Virus record (IMG/VR): IMGVR_UViG_3300033145_002563
Coordinates: 1-64,000 of that record
Length of the DNA stretch: 64,000 nucleotides
DNA from: a virus
Reading direction: 5' to 3' (one strand)
Part shown: positions 1 to 7,614 of the stretch, piece by piece
Layout of the letters: each line of letters begins with the position of its first letter
Numbering within the stretch: the stretch's first letter is position 1
Translations under genes and position numbers: made by a program
Notes under the pieces: model-generated
Database searches by the model: none
Told to the model about the DNA's origin: nothing
Seen by the model: only the letters and a program-made list of their open reading frames with translations

Positions 1-337
1 CTTGTTGGAAAGTGTCGCCTGTGAATCTTTCTATTTCTCGTTTATGTTCTCTGAACCATACTGCACACTCATGACCGAATTCATTACTCAATTCGTACAC
101 CCATCCCTCTGGCAACATCTCCATCAACTGCTCAATGGAAAAAAGGGGGGCAAGTTCTTCCTTGAACCATTCTTTTCCATCTACAGTAATATAAAGAGGC
201 TCTGGTGGTTTTGGACCTCTTTTCGGAATGAATATCTCAACAATTGTCCCTTTGTCTATTCTATCTCCCACCTTCGGCTCCCACAGCAAGCTAGCCGTCT
301 GGCACATCAGTCTATATGTTCCTCTTCGTCTTGGCAT
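1..337 (-). CDS. Hypothetical protein, 3' end outside window
   Basis: This is an open frame from ATG at 337 to the left window edge, at least 112 codons. A strong Shine-Dalgarno (GGAGG, about 7 nt upstream) fixes the start. The product begins MPRRGTYRLM and is charged and soluble, with GDRIDKGTIVEIFIPKRG and a later WVYELSNEFG stretch. No family is recognised. A 49-bp IS200/IS605-type remnant lies just upstream and separates it from the glycan operon. Confidence 0.7.
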   Translation of the reverse strand, partial: MPRRRGTYRLMCQTASLLWEPKVGDRIDKGTIVEIFIPKRGPKPPEPLYITVDGKEWFKEELAPLFSIEQLMEMLPEGWVYELSNEFGHECAVWFREHKREIERFTGDTFQQ

Positions 338-355
338 TTCTCGTTTCCTCCTGTT

Positions 356-404
356 GTGACTACTCCGTCAGCTAAAAAAGAGATAGTCTTCTCGCTGATT
401 TCTT
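356..404 (-). mobile_element. 49-bp IS200/IS605-type remnant (both ends, no gene)
   Basis: On the minus strand a left-end-like segment (AATCAGCGAGAAGACT) is joined directly to the right-end segment TTTAGCTGACGGAGTAGTCAC, the same end that closes the tnpB element at 4722. The left flank is TTAT, which also flanks the related element at 32563-32726. Everything internal is deleted, including tnpA and tnpB. Confidence 0.6.
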
Positions 405-422
405 ATAAATATTCCTCTTTCT

Positions 423-1235
423 TTATACTAACAATCCAATTACTCCACCTATAAGCCCAACTCCATACAAGATACCAATTGCTTTCCTATCTGAGTTAAA
501 CATTCTTGACAATCTATGAGACAAATGGGTAGTATCACCAATCCATGGTTTCTGTTTTCTTATAACCCTTGTAATAGTTACAAAAGTAATATCTACCAAT
601 GGAACAACTAAGATAAAAAAGTTTTTCATCCAATATATCTGATCATGACACAAACAATACCAAGCCAGTATAAATCCTATTACTGTGCTTCCACAATCTC
701 CCATATAAATCTTAGCAGGAGGGAGATTGAAAATAAGGAACCCTGATAAAACTACTGTTAAAAATAGAATTCTCGGATCTCTATACAAAGCTAACAAGAA
801 TAAGCTTGCTATAAATGCTGTTCCAGCGCCAAGACCATCCATATTGTCAATAAAATTCATAGCATTTATCAACATAACTACAAAGACTATACTAAATCCT
901 CCTACAATCCAACTACTGCTTTCCACAAGATAAACAAAAAATATTCCCAATCCACAACTTATATGAACGACCAATCTGTATATCGGAGCAAATTCACATA
1001 GATCATCTAAGAGGCTCACCACAAAAAGAAGTACCCACAAAGAAGCAACGACAACATTTGTTTCTCTAAATATATAGAAAGATCCCAATAGAAAAACCAA
1101 TCCACCAAGACTTGGGACTAGTTTATAACTCCATCTGTTGTTAACAGGTCTTTCATAGATATCTATGGTTTTTATTACATATGTAAGTATTATACTAACT
1201 ACAAACAATACTACGAAAAGAGATAAATACTCCAT
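423..1235 (-). CDS. Polyprenyl-phosphate phosphosugar transferase (MraY/WecA family)
   Basis: This membrane enzyme would load a sugar-1-phosphate from a UDP-sugar onto undecaprenyl phosphate, the first membrane step of glycan assembly. At 270 aa it is shorter than WecA/MraY (about 320-360 aa). Family motifs are visible: NAMNFIDNMDGLGAG near residue 125 (Mg-binding Asp pair), KIYMGDCGSTVIGF near 175, and PLVDIT followed by GDTTHLSHRL near 235. Around eight hydrophobic segments fill the rest. It abuts the AsnB-like gene upstream (1 nt) and ends the glycan operon. The shortness probably reflects loss of N-terminal helices. Confidence 0.85.
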   Translation of the reverse strand: MEYLSLFVVLFVVSIILTYVIKTIDIYERPVNNRWSYKLVPSLGGLVFLLGSFYIFRETNVVVASLWVLLFVVSLLDDLCEFAPIYRLVVHISCGLGIFFVYLVESSSWIVGGFSIVFVVMLINAMNFIDNMDGLGAGTAFIASLFLLALYRDPRILFLTVVLSGFLIFNLPPAKIYMGDCGSTVIGFILAWYCLCHDQIYWMKNFFILVVPLVDITFVTITRVIRKQKPWIGDTTHLSHRLSRMFNSDRKAIGILYGVGLIGGVIGLLV

Positions 1236-2528
1236 TCAACTTCCTTTCTTCGCTTGAATACAACCTTTTCTACTCAACTCATAATATATCAACATCGACC
1301 ACAACCGCTCTGAATGATCTCTTTTACTTTGCATATGTTCAGTAATAACTCGTTTTACTAACTTCTTCTCACTATCATCATAGAATAAACTTCTCAACTC
1401 ATCATTCTCTCTGAACCACTTTCCAATCGGAACTGCGAATCCTTTCTTCTTTCCACTAACAATCTTTCTATATTCAGAGAGATAGTTATCTATAACTGTC
1501 TTTAGTAAGTACTTCCTTCTCAGCCCCCATCTACATTTGTAACTAATAGGCAACGAGGCACACCAATTCATTATCTTTGTAGACATGAATGGAGAACAAA
1601 TAGAGGAAGAATCAATTCCGGCCATTCGACAAGCAGTCTCAACTTTTTGTTGTTCTCTACCAAATAATTCAGTACCAATATCAAACAACATTAACTTATC
1701 CAGATAGTTAATGCCAGACAATGAAGATACCTCTTCAAATCTTCTATCAAACAAATCAAAGGCAAACAAATCAAAGGCAATTTCCTCACCATCGAGTAAG
1801 GACGGAAACAAATGAAAAACATCTAAGAAATCCCAAACACAAACAGTACCTTCATATCCAGAAAGGAAGTATCGATTTATCTTCGATAATCGTTCGTTTT
1901 TACTCCACCTCGGCAACTGAATAGGGGATAGCAGATCTATCATTCTACCAAAATAGTTCGCAAATAGATATCTGTCGTACCCACAAAACAACTCGTCCCC
2001 ACCATCACCAGTTAATATTGAATTTCCATACTCTTTTGCTTTCTTAACTGCATAGTAAGTAGGAACCAAAGAACTACTATAGAACCAACTTGCATATGTT
2101 TCTTCATTTATTTTATCTAAAACTTCTTTAACATGCTCTGGAGTAACAACTGTAGTATGCCATTTGTTTAAACAACCTAACTCTTGACATATTTCCGCAG
2201 ATAGTCTACTTTCATCATATTTAATATCATTCAAGGTATAACCAACACTCACAATTTCTATATTCTTATCTTCAAATACTCGTCTTGCCATTAACAAAAG
2301 AAAAGTTGAATCAATCCCACTACTATGCAAAACAACAACAGAGGGCTTCATTTTAGATATTTTTAAACAAACCTTTTCTTGTAGTTCCTTTTTAGCTTCT
2401 TCTATAGAAATATCAATCTTATTGCAAAAAGATTTCTTAAGAGTGTTCCAATCATCTTCAGACAGTTGATTAGAACAATAACCTAAGTAAAATACTTCAA
2501 TTATCTGTTGTATTGTAAGACTAATCAT
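1236..2528 (-). CDS. Asparagine-synthetase-like amidotransferase, synthetase domain only
   Basis: The 430-aa protein has the ATP-pyrophosphatase PP-loop (VVLHSSGIDST, residues about 65-75) and the asparagine-synthetase signature GDGGDELFCGYDRY near 175. It lacks the N-terminal Cys2 glutaminase domain of AsnB. Family knowledge: such proteins in surface-polysaccharide clusters amidate sugar carboxylates. Free ammonia or a separate glutaminase would be needed. A short in-frame duplication gives FAFDLFAFDLFDRRF near 1750-1790. Its ATG overlaps the stop of the upstream 96-aa gene, indicating coupling. Confidence 0.85.
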   Translation of the reverse strand: MISLTIQQIIEVFYLGYCSNQLSEDDWNTLKKSFCNKIDISIEEAKKELQEKVCLKISKMKPSVVVLHSSGIDSTFLLLMARRVFEDKNIEIVSVGYTLNDIKYDESRLSAEICQELGCLNKWHTTVVTPEHVKEVLDKINEETYASWFYSSSLVPTYYAVKKAKEYGNSILTGDGGDELFCGYDRYLFANYFGRMIDLLSPIQLPRWSKNERLSKINRYFLSGYEGTVCVWDFLDVFHLFPSLLDGEEIAFDLFAFDLFDRRFEEVSSLSGINYLDKLMLFDIGTELFGREQQKVETACRMAGIDSSSICSPFMSTKIMNWCASLPISYKCRWGLRRKYLLKTVIDNYLSEYRKIVSGKKKGFAVPIGKWFRENDELRSLFYDDSEKKLVKRVITEHMQSKRDHSERLWSMLIYYELSRKGCIQAKKGS

Positions 2529-2815
2529 ACATTTATCTTTCTCAAAGGACGAGAATCTTGTCCAACCATTCTCTCCAATCCTAGAGAAGGCTCTTCCACT
2601 TTAAGAGGATGAGATTCCTCAATAAGAGGATCCAAATCCTCAAAATCCCTCGTTGGAGGGAGGAAACCATGTTCCACTTGAGAGATTCTAACAGAAATCG
2701 GAACCATTGGAGATTCTAGAAAATTCCATTCTAGTTCCAGAAAACTCCGTCCTGCTGCTCTATCAGAAATAAGTGTACTATAGAAATCTCCAGCTGTTGT
2801 ATTACTATATAGCAT
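2525..2815 (-). CDS. Hypothetical protein ending RPLRKINV
   Basis: A 96-aa frame with a near-ideal start (TAGGAGGAAAAG then ATG) that overlaps the end of the upstream gene. No domain is recognised. The C-terminus RPLRKINV is shared with other proteins in this window (6435, 4953 and the N-terminus of PolA), which suggests either a common peptide tag or a nucleotide element embedded in the coding end. The stop overlaps the ATG of the AsnB-like gene. Confidence 0.6.
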   Translation of the reverse strand: MLYSNTTAGDFYSTLISDRAAGRSFLELEWNFLESPMVPISVRISQVEHGFLPPTRDFEDLDPLIEESHPLKVEEPSLGLERMVGQDSRPLRKINV

Positions 2816-3044
2816 CTTTTCCTCCTAGTAAATCATCTTTCCTCTGTCTTACAACTCGAAGAAAGTGTCTGAGTTTACATAAAATAAGAAACTGATTAAA
2901 TTCTTTGTGAATATTTGAATATCTCTGTAAAGTAGGAGTAGGTTTAGAAGAAGACTGTCCTACTTCTTCATATAAATCCTTAAAGAATTGTCTTTCCTTT
3001 TCAGAACTTGGATTGTTACAAAATGGACATTCTAATTTTATCAT
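2805..3044 (-). CDS. Hypothetical small CxxC protein
   Basis: A 79-aa frame. ATG at 3044 is preferred over the TTG two codons upstream. It begins MIKLECPFCNNPSSEKE; the single CPFC pair suggests metal binding or a truncated zinc ribbon. The rest is basic and helical. It overlaps the next gene by 11 nt, so it is probably co-translated. No family is recognised. Confidence 0.55.
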   Translation of the reverse strand: MIKLECPFCNNPSSEKERQFFKDLYEEVGQSSSKPTPTLQRYSNIHKEFNQFLILCKLRHFLRVVRQRKDDLLGGKDAI

Positions 3045-3080
3045 TCGCAATCTATCTTTCTCGTTGGTGTTGGCTCTCTT

Positions 3081-3455
3081 CTAGGCAACTTCTACAATTA
3101 CCTCCTTCCATCCTTCTTCTGCATCTTCAATCCAACTCAAATGTCCTTCAGACATAGCAGCATCCATAATAACTTCTTCATTGTAAGCTTGCACAGTTCT
3201 CCCTAGTAAACGAAAACTATTCTGTCCTCCGCTACTGCCCCAATGATCATAATAAACTCCTCCCTCATTGTCTACTGCTATATCATACTGCCAACCAGGG
3301 AGATGAAAAGACGCAACAACGTTTTCTACCCTCTGACCCTCATACATGGCTACAGAGTGTTGGTCCATATTTATCTGATAACCTTTCACCTCACACACCC
3401 TTTTAAGTACATCCAAATTCTTCATCTTATATTTAAAAGTTGAAATGTGGCTCAT
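3081..3455 (-). CDS. DUF1257 (Ycf35-like) protein
   Basis: The 124-aa product begins MSHISTFKYKMKNLDVLKR and continues with GYQI and LPGWQYDIAVDNEGGVYYDHWG, the hallmark layout of DUF1257/Ycf35. Family knowledge: this protein is commonly encoded beside DUF2997 and a Ycf46-type AAA+ ATPase in cyanobacteria, other bacteria and phages. Its biochemical role is unsettled. Here those partners lie just upstream but are separated by a tnpB insertion (3487-4722). SD AGGAGG precedes the ATG by 6 nt. Confidence 0.8.
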   Translation of the reverse strand: MSHISTFKYKMKNLDVLKRVCEVKGYQINMDQHSVAMYEGQRVENVVASFHLPGWQYDIAVDNEGGVYYDHWGSSGGQNSFRLLGRTVQAYNEEVIMDAAMSEGHLSWIEDAEEGWKEVIVEVA

Positions 3456-3486
3456 GTACTACCTCCTTCTACTCCTGCCTTTATAA

Positions 3487-4722
3487 TAAAATACAAAGTG
3501 AGAAGACTGCCTTTTTTAAGTAGCAGATGAATCGCTGTCCTATTAAAATAATCCTTGATTTTTACGTATAAAGGTTTTAATATGTATATATGCGTAAAAC
3601 ATATCAATATCGTCTCTATCCGACCAGCAATCAAAAGAAAAGGCTTCAAGCCTCGCTTGATGCTTGTCGATGGACGTACAATAAAACGCTTGAGACCAGA
3701 AAAAAGATGTGGGAAGAAAAACAAAAATCCCTCTCGCTGTATGATACTAGCAATCTTTTGGTTCAGTGGAAAAAAGATAAACCAGACCTCACGAATGCTT
3801 TTTCTCAGTGTCTTCAGAACGCACAGCTTCGAATGGATCTGGCCTTTAAGGCGTTCTTTCGCCGTGTTAAGGCTAGTGAAAAACCCGGCTTCCCAAGATT
3901 CCGGGGTTTTGACCGATATGATAGCTTCACCTTTCCGCAATCCGGCTTCAGGGTCATTGGCGACAAACTCAGAGTTTCTAAAATTGGTTCTATTAAAATT
4001 CGGAAGCATCGAAATATTGAAGGAGCCATTAAAACCCTGACTATCCGCAGAGATGCTGTTGGTAAGTGGTGGGCTTCCTTTTCGTGTGAAGTCGAGACAA
4101 ATCCCTTGCCAAAGGTTGATGCCGTAGTTGGCATCGATGTCGGTCTTGAGTCCTTTGCCACGCTCTCTACTGGCGAGAAAATCGACAATCCCCGATTTTT
4201 CCGAATTGAAGAACAAAAACTTGCAAAGGCTCAGCAAAAACTTAGCAGGACTGAAAAGGGAACGCCAGTAAGACGTAAACGACGTAAGGTAGTCACTCAT
4301 ATTCACAGCCAAATCACTAATAAACGCAAGGATTTTGCGCATAAACTTTCTCGTAAACTTGTAAGCGCATATCAATTCATAGCTTTTGAAAAGCTGAACG
4401 TCAAAGATATGCGAGAAAACGGATTTAAAGGCATTAGAAAATCTATTGGAGATGTAGCGTGGGCTCAATTCATGCAATTCACGGTCTACAAAGCGGCAGA
4501 GGCTGGTAGAACCGTGGCATTTGTTGATCCTCGCAATACGAGCAAGACGTGCTCCAGATGCGGCCAGCTTGTCGAGAAAAAGCTGTCTGACCGTATACAT
4601 TCTTGCTCTTGTGGTCTTGTTCTTGATCGAGATCACAACGCCTCCATTAATATTTTAGCTCTGGGGCTACAGAGCTTAGCACAAACTTAGAAGCCGTCTG
4701 CTTTAGCTGACGGAGTAGTCAC
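3487..4722 (+). mobile_element. IS200/IS605-family element carrying tnpB only
   Basis: The element has a left-end region (TAAAATAC, then GAGAAGACTGCC with hairpin potential near 3500-3540), tnpB on the plus strand, and a right-end hairpin (GCCGTCTGCTTTAGCTGACGG at 4693-4713, ending AGTAGTCAC at 4722). There is no tnpA. The right end sits directly against the stop codon of the DUF2997 gene, so it inserted between DUF2997 and DUF1257 without breaking either. Its right end matches the small elements at 356, 27723, 32563, 46437 and 48160. The left boundary is approximate. Confidence 0.85.
3590..4690 (+). CDS. tnpB: TnpB, RNA-guided RuvC nuclease of IS200/IS605
   Basis: The 366-aa protein has the complete TnpB architecture. 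An N-terminal helical/OrfB domain begins MRKTYQYRLYPTSNQ. RuvC motifs follow: GIDVGLESFATLSTG (Asp), FIAFEKLNVKDM (Glu), and DRDHNASINI (last Asp). A zinc ribbon TCSRCGQ...SCSCG lies between the last two. TnpB is a reRNA/omega-RNA-guided dsDNA nuclease that helps retain the transposon. The guide RNA would derive from the 3' end of this gene and the right-end hairpin. Length is typical. It is one of few genes on the plus strand. Large open frames on the opposite strand (3452-4636) are shadows. Confidence 0.95.
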   Translation: MRKTYQYRLYPTSNQKKRLQASLDACRWTYNKTLETRKKMWEEKQKSLSLYDTSNLLVQWKKDKPDLTNAFSQCLQNAQLRMDLAFKAFFRRVKASEKPGFPRFRGFDRYDSFTFPQSGFRVIGDKLRVSKIGSIKIRKHRNIEGAIKTLTIRRDAVGKWWASFSCEVETNPLPKVDAVVGIDVGLESFATLSTGEKIDNPRFFRIEEQKLAKAQQKLSRTEKGTPVRRKRRKVVTHIHSQITNKRKDFAHKLSRKLVSAYQFIAFEKLNVKDMRENGFKGIRKSIGDVAWAQFMQFTVYKAAEAGRTVAFVDPRNTSKTCSRCGQLVEKKLSDRIHSCSCGLVLDRDHNASINILALGLQSLAQT

Positions 4723-4941
4723 CTACCCGCACCAACCTCCGGTACCATCACCTTCTTCAATAGTAACTTCTTGAGAAAGTTCCTCTTCATAATACTCATC
4801 AGTAAAAGACATGTCTGTCTTCTCACCAAAGAGTTTTTCAAGAAACTTAGTTGCCTCTTCGCAACTCTCACCTTTGAAACCTTCTGCTTGAACTTTTATT
4901 TCTCCTTTTGGCCCAAGCCTAACTCTGATCTGCTTGCTCAT
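4723..4941 (-). CDS. DUF2997 protein
   Basis: A 72-aa protein starting MSKQIRVRLGPKGEIKVQAEG followed by FKGESCEEATKFLEKLFG, the characteristic DUF2997 pattern (short beta-hairpin, then Cys-containing helix). Start ATG 4941 follows GAGGAGGTGAAT. DUF2997 is normally next to DUF1257 and a Ycf46-like ATPase, as here. The stop codon is immediately followed by the right end of the tnpB element. An AGAAAGATAAATGT motif lies 15 nt upstream. Confidence 0.75.
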   Translation of the reverse strand: MSKQIRVRLGPKGEIKVQAEGFKGESCEEATKFLEKLFGEKTDMSFTDEYYEEELSQEVTIEEGDGTGGWCG

Positions 4942-4952
4942 ATTCACCTCCT

Positions 4953-6407
4953 CTAAACATTTATCTTTCTTAGTAGTTCTTCATCCAATTCAATCTTTGG
5001 TAACTTTTTAGTAGCTGGAATAGTTCTCCCTTCTGACCACTCACGGAGTCTTTTAATCTCTTCCTTCATTGTTTTTGCTTGGGGCAGAATAAAATCCCCT
5101 GCTCGATGTAAAGTCAGGTTCATCATTTTAGCTATTCTGCAACAAGCTTCAATCTCCGCTCCTGTCCAATCAACCATATTCGGAGCCGAAGAAGGATAGA
5201 GCTCTCTTCCTCCATTAACAGATACCAATCCAACATCGTATTTCTCAGCCCAATACTTTAAAATGTCTATCTTTTCATCATCAGTGGGCAAATCAATAAA
5301 GAAAGGAGCAGTATCCCACCTCCCTGGTCTGAAATACTCAGGAGGAATACCACTTATGCTATTACAAGTACCAATGATATACACTCCTGGGGGTCTTTCT
5401 TGCATAAACTCCAACCATCTTCCTGTAATCCTGCGGGTCACCCCACTATCCAACTCTCCAGTAGATCCGGCTCCTGCGAATTGCTTTTCAAACTCATCTA
5501 CCATTACAATACAAGTACCTACAGCTTTAATAACTTTGATAGCGTTTCTAACATTGCTATCTGCCTCTCCCTGAAACTTAGAATACATCTTACCAAAGTC
5601 AAGAATAAGTCCTAGTTTGTCTGTTTCCCCCACTAAACATTTCATAAACAAGGTCTTCCCACAACCTGGCGGACCTAAAATAAGAATTCCTCTAGCCAAA
5701 GGTGAGTTGATAGTACCAAGAACAAACTTTTTAATCTGTTCATATCCTCTAATATCCTTGAAAGTCTGCTCTGTCTCAACTACTTCTAACAATCCATTCC
5801 TTTTTACGAGAGCGGCTTTCTGTTTTGCAATTAGGTTAGGATCAAATCTCTTCTCTCTGATTAAACTTAGAGCTAAAGCATTCTCAGTTTCTAAAACCGT
5901 AAGACCTTTTGCCGCATTAACTAGTTCTCTTAATTCAATCCCTTCCGGTTTTGTTTTCTTCGCTGATTTTGCAATAAAAGCCACTGCTCCTTCTAACTCC
6001 TCCTCACCAGGAAGATCAAACTCTACAGGCATAAAATCCTTTTCTAATTCAGCTGGGATCTTAATAGTAGGAGCCAAAACAATGACTGCCTTCCCTCTAG
6101 CTTTCCAATTCTCTACTCGGTTTTGAATATTCTGTATCGACAATGGTTTGGTAACAAACCAATGATAGTTTCTAAGAAAAAGTATCGCATTGCCTTTATG
6201 GTTATCAAGTTCTTGAAGAGGCTTATTGGGATCCGACATCTTTTTCGTACAATCCCACATGAAAACCTCCACCTTCTGTTTCTTCTTGTCTTTGTACTGA
6301 TCGAAAGCAGTTTTAATTAAAGTAGTAGCCCTCCGAGGCTCACTTGTTGTAACCCAAAAACAAGAATTACCTGCCGCATAATAGTCTACAATCTCTTTAC
6401 TATTCAT
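4953..6407 (-). CDS. Ycf46-like AAA+ ATPase
   Basis: A 484-aa AAA+ ATPase. An N-terminal degenerate domain (residues 1-200) is followed by Walker A GILILGPPGCGKT near 245, Walker B CIVMVDEFEKQ near 300, sensor 1 IIGTCN, and Arg-finger region FRPGRWD near 375. The layout matches Ycf46, including the early EVFMWDCTKK stretch. It is encoded directly upstream of DUF2997 and two genes from DUF1257, reproducing the known module. Its role is unsettled; an unfoldase or remodelling role is inferred from the AAA+ fold. SD AAAGGAGG precedes ATG. It ends ELLRKINV, like several neighbours. Confidence 0.85.
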   Translation of the reverse strand: MNSKEIVDYYAAGNSCFWVTTSEPRRATTLIKTAFDQYKDKKKQKVEVFMWDCTKKMSDPNKPLQELDNHKGNAILFLRNYHWFVTKPLSIQNIQNRVENWKARGKAVIVLAPTIKIPAELEKDFMPVEFDLPGEEELEGAVAFIAKSAKKTKPEGIELRELVNAAKGLTVLETENALALSLIREKRFDPNLIAKQKAALVKRNGLLEVVETEQTFKDIRGYEQIKKFVLGTINSPLARGILILGPPGCGKTLFMKCLVGETDKLGLILDFGKMYSKFQGEADSNVRNAIKVIKAVGTCIVMVDEFEKQFAGAGSTGELDSGVTRRITGRWLEFMQERPPGVYIIGTCNSISGIPPEYFRPGRWDTAPFFIDLPTDDEKIDILKYWAEKYDVGLVSVNGGRELYPSSAPNMVDWTGAEIEACCRIAKMMNLTLHRAGDFILPQAKTMKEEIKRLREWSEGRTIPATKKLPKIELDEELLRKINV

Positions 6408-6434
6408 TCTTCTACCTCCTTTCAGTAAACGAAA

Positions 6435-6791
6435 TCAAATGTTTATCTTCCTAAGAGGACGAACAAATAAATCTAACTCATTTTCTTCCCCACTCTCCTT
6501 ACTAGAATGAAAAAGAAAAGGAAATCTATTTATAGCAACTTCATACGTAACATGTAAACATCTCCTTCCTTCCGGAACCTCCGGCAATTGGGAATGGCAT
6601 ACATAGATACGAAAATCCAAAGTGTTGTTGAATCCCTCTTCAATCCCCATTAAATGGGTCTCGTCCTCATTAAACACATATAACTTACTAGTAGATCTCC
6701 CTGGTTTTGTATTCCAAAAAATTATTCTAAAAGGAAAAACTATACAAATTCTTCTTCTCCTAAAGCTCCAACTTTCATTAACTGTTGTCAT
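6435..6791 (-). CDS. Hypothetical protein ending RPLRKINI
   Basis: A 118-aa frame with an Arg-rich N-terminus, an acidic central part and the C-terminal peptide RPLRKINI shared with the 2525 gene. Its start overlaps the methyltransferase stop by 14 nt. The 3' end carries an AAGATAAACATT element about 30 nt before the ATPase start. No domain is recognised. Confidence 0.5.
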   Translation of the reverse strand: MTTVNESWSFRRRRICIVFPFRIIFWNTKPGRSTSKLYVFNEDETHLMGIEEGFNNTLDFRIYVCHSQLPEVPEGRRCLHVTYEVAINRFPFLFHSSKESGEENELDLFVRPLRKINI

Positions 6792-7614
6792 CTTTTACCA
6801 ACACCGCTCCATAAAATCCTTCAAAGTCATTCCAGGTCCAAAGCCATTTCAAGAAGAAAAAAGGATACTGATAGTAGATATCTTCATACAATACTTTCCA
6901 ACCAGAATATTGAAATAATAATTTCCAATCATCTGGACACAACTCAAACAAATGAATATCCTCAGAAGAAGCTTCCCCTCTCCCCGAACGAAGATGGTGA
7001 AGGCCTACTCTACTTTTTTTTCTAACAAAGGGAACAGTAAGAACAATTTTATCAGTACAAAGACTCAGTTGCTTAAGAACCTTTACAGGATTTTCCAAAT
7101 GTTCCAACACTTCAAATAGTAATACAATATCAAATTCTTCCTCCGGAAACGAACGAGAAAAGGTTTCTGCCGAGCATCTAATAGCTTTAAGTCCTTTATC
7201 TTTTATTTTTTCTACAGCATTCGCATCAACATTGATGCTTAGATAATTTATCTTATCACAAATGCCTTTTGTGTAAAGGCAATGCGTCCCAGACGAGTCC
7301 CCAATGTCTACTATCTTTAAATCTCCTTTCAAGCCACCCAAATCGTTGTTGTAACAAGAGATCTCTGATAAACCAATACCAAGAACCTTACATAGGGTTA
7401 GAACCTGAAAAGCATGCATTCCTCTTACATTTACCTTGAGATATTCAGTATTGAGTTCAGTCCCTGAATACTGATCACTAATATCCGGAACTATGTCCTC
7501 CAGAAGCAAATACCAACCCCACAAGTCTTGCTTTTTCAAAGCAGCCCTGAGGGACCAAACCCTGAGGGAGTCGTGTAAGCGTTTCAACGCTGGTCTACAC
7601 TGGGAAAAGATCAC
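6778..7614 (-). CDS. Class I SAM-dependent methyltransferase
   Basis: A 278-aa protein with a Rossmann SAM fold: motif I LKIVDIGDSSGTHC near residue 100, an acidic residue after beta 2 (INVDANAVEKI), FDIVLLFEVLEHLENPVKVL near 165 (Methyltransf_11 type), and IVLTVPF after it. Probably it methylates a sugar or lipid-linked intermediate of the glycan pathway. It overlaps the aminotransferase gene by 20 nt at its start and the next gene at its end, so it is an operon member. Substrate unknown. Confidence 0.8.
   Translation of the reverse strand: MIFSQCRPALKRLHDSLRVWSLRAALKKQDLWGWYLLLEDIVPDISDQYSGTELNTEYLKVNVRGMHAFQVLTLCKVLGIGLSEISCYNNDLGGLKGDLKIVDIGDSSGTHCLYTKGICDKINYLSINVDANAVEKIKDKGLKAIRCSAETFSRSFPEEEFDIVLLFEVLEHLENPVKVLKQLSLCTDKIVLTVPFVRKKSRVGLHHLRSGRGEASSEDIHLFELCPDDWKLLFQYSGWKVLYEDIYYQYPFFFLKWLWTWNDFEGFYGAVLVKDDNS

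Noticed and set aside
2-454. 150-aa plus-strand frame at the left edge
   Set aside because: The minus strand carries a better frame with a strong Shine-Dalgarno and ATG at 337; the plus-strand frame crosses a mobile-element remnant.
3452-4636. Long minus-strand frame opposite tnpB
   Set aside because: It is antisense to an intact TnpB, rich in unusual residues, and crosses the element's ends.
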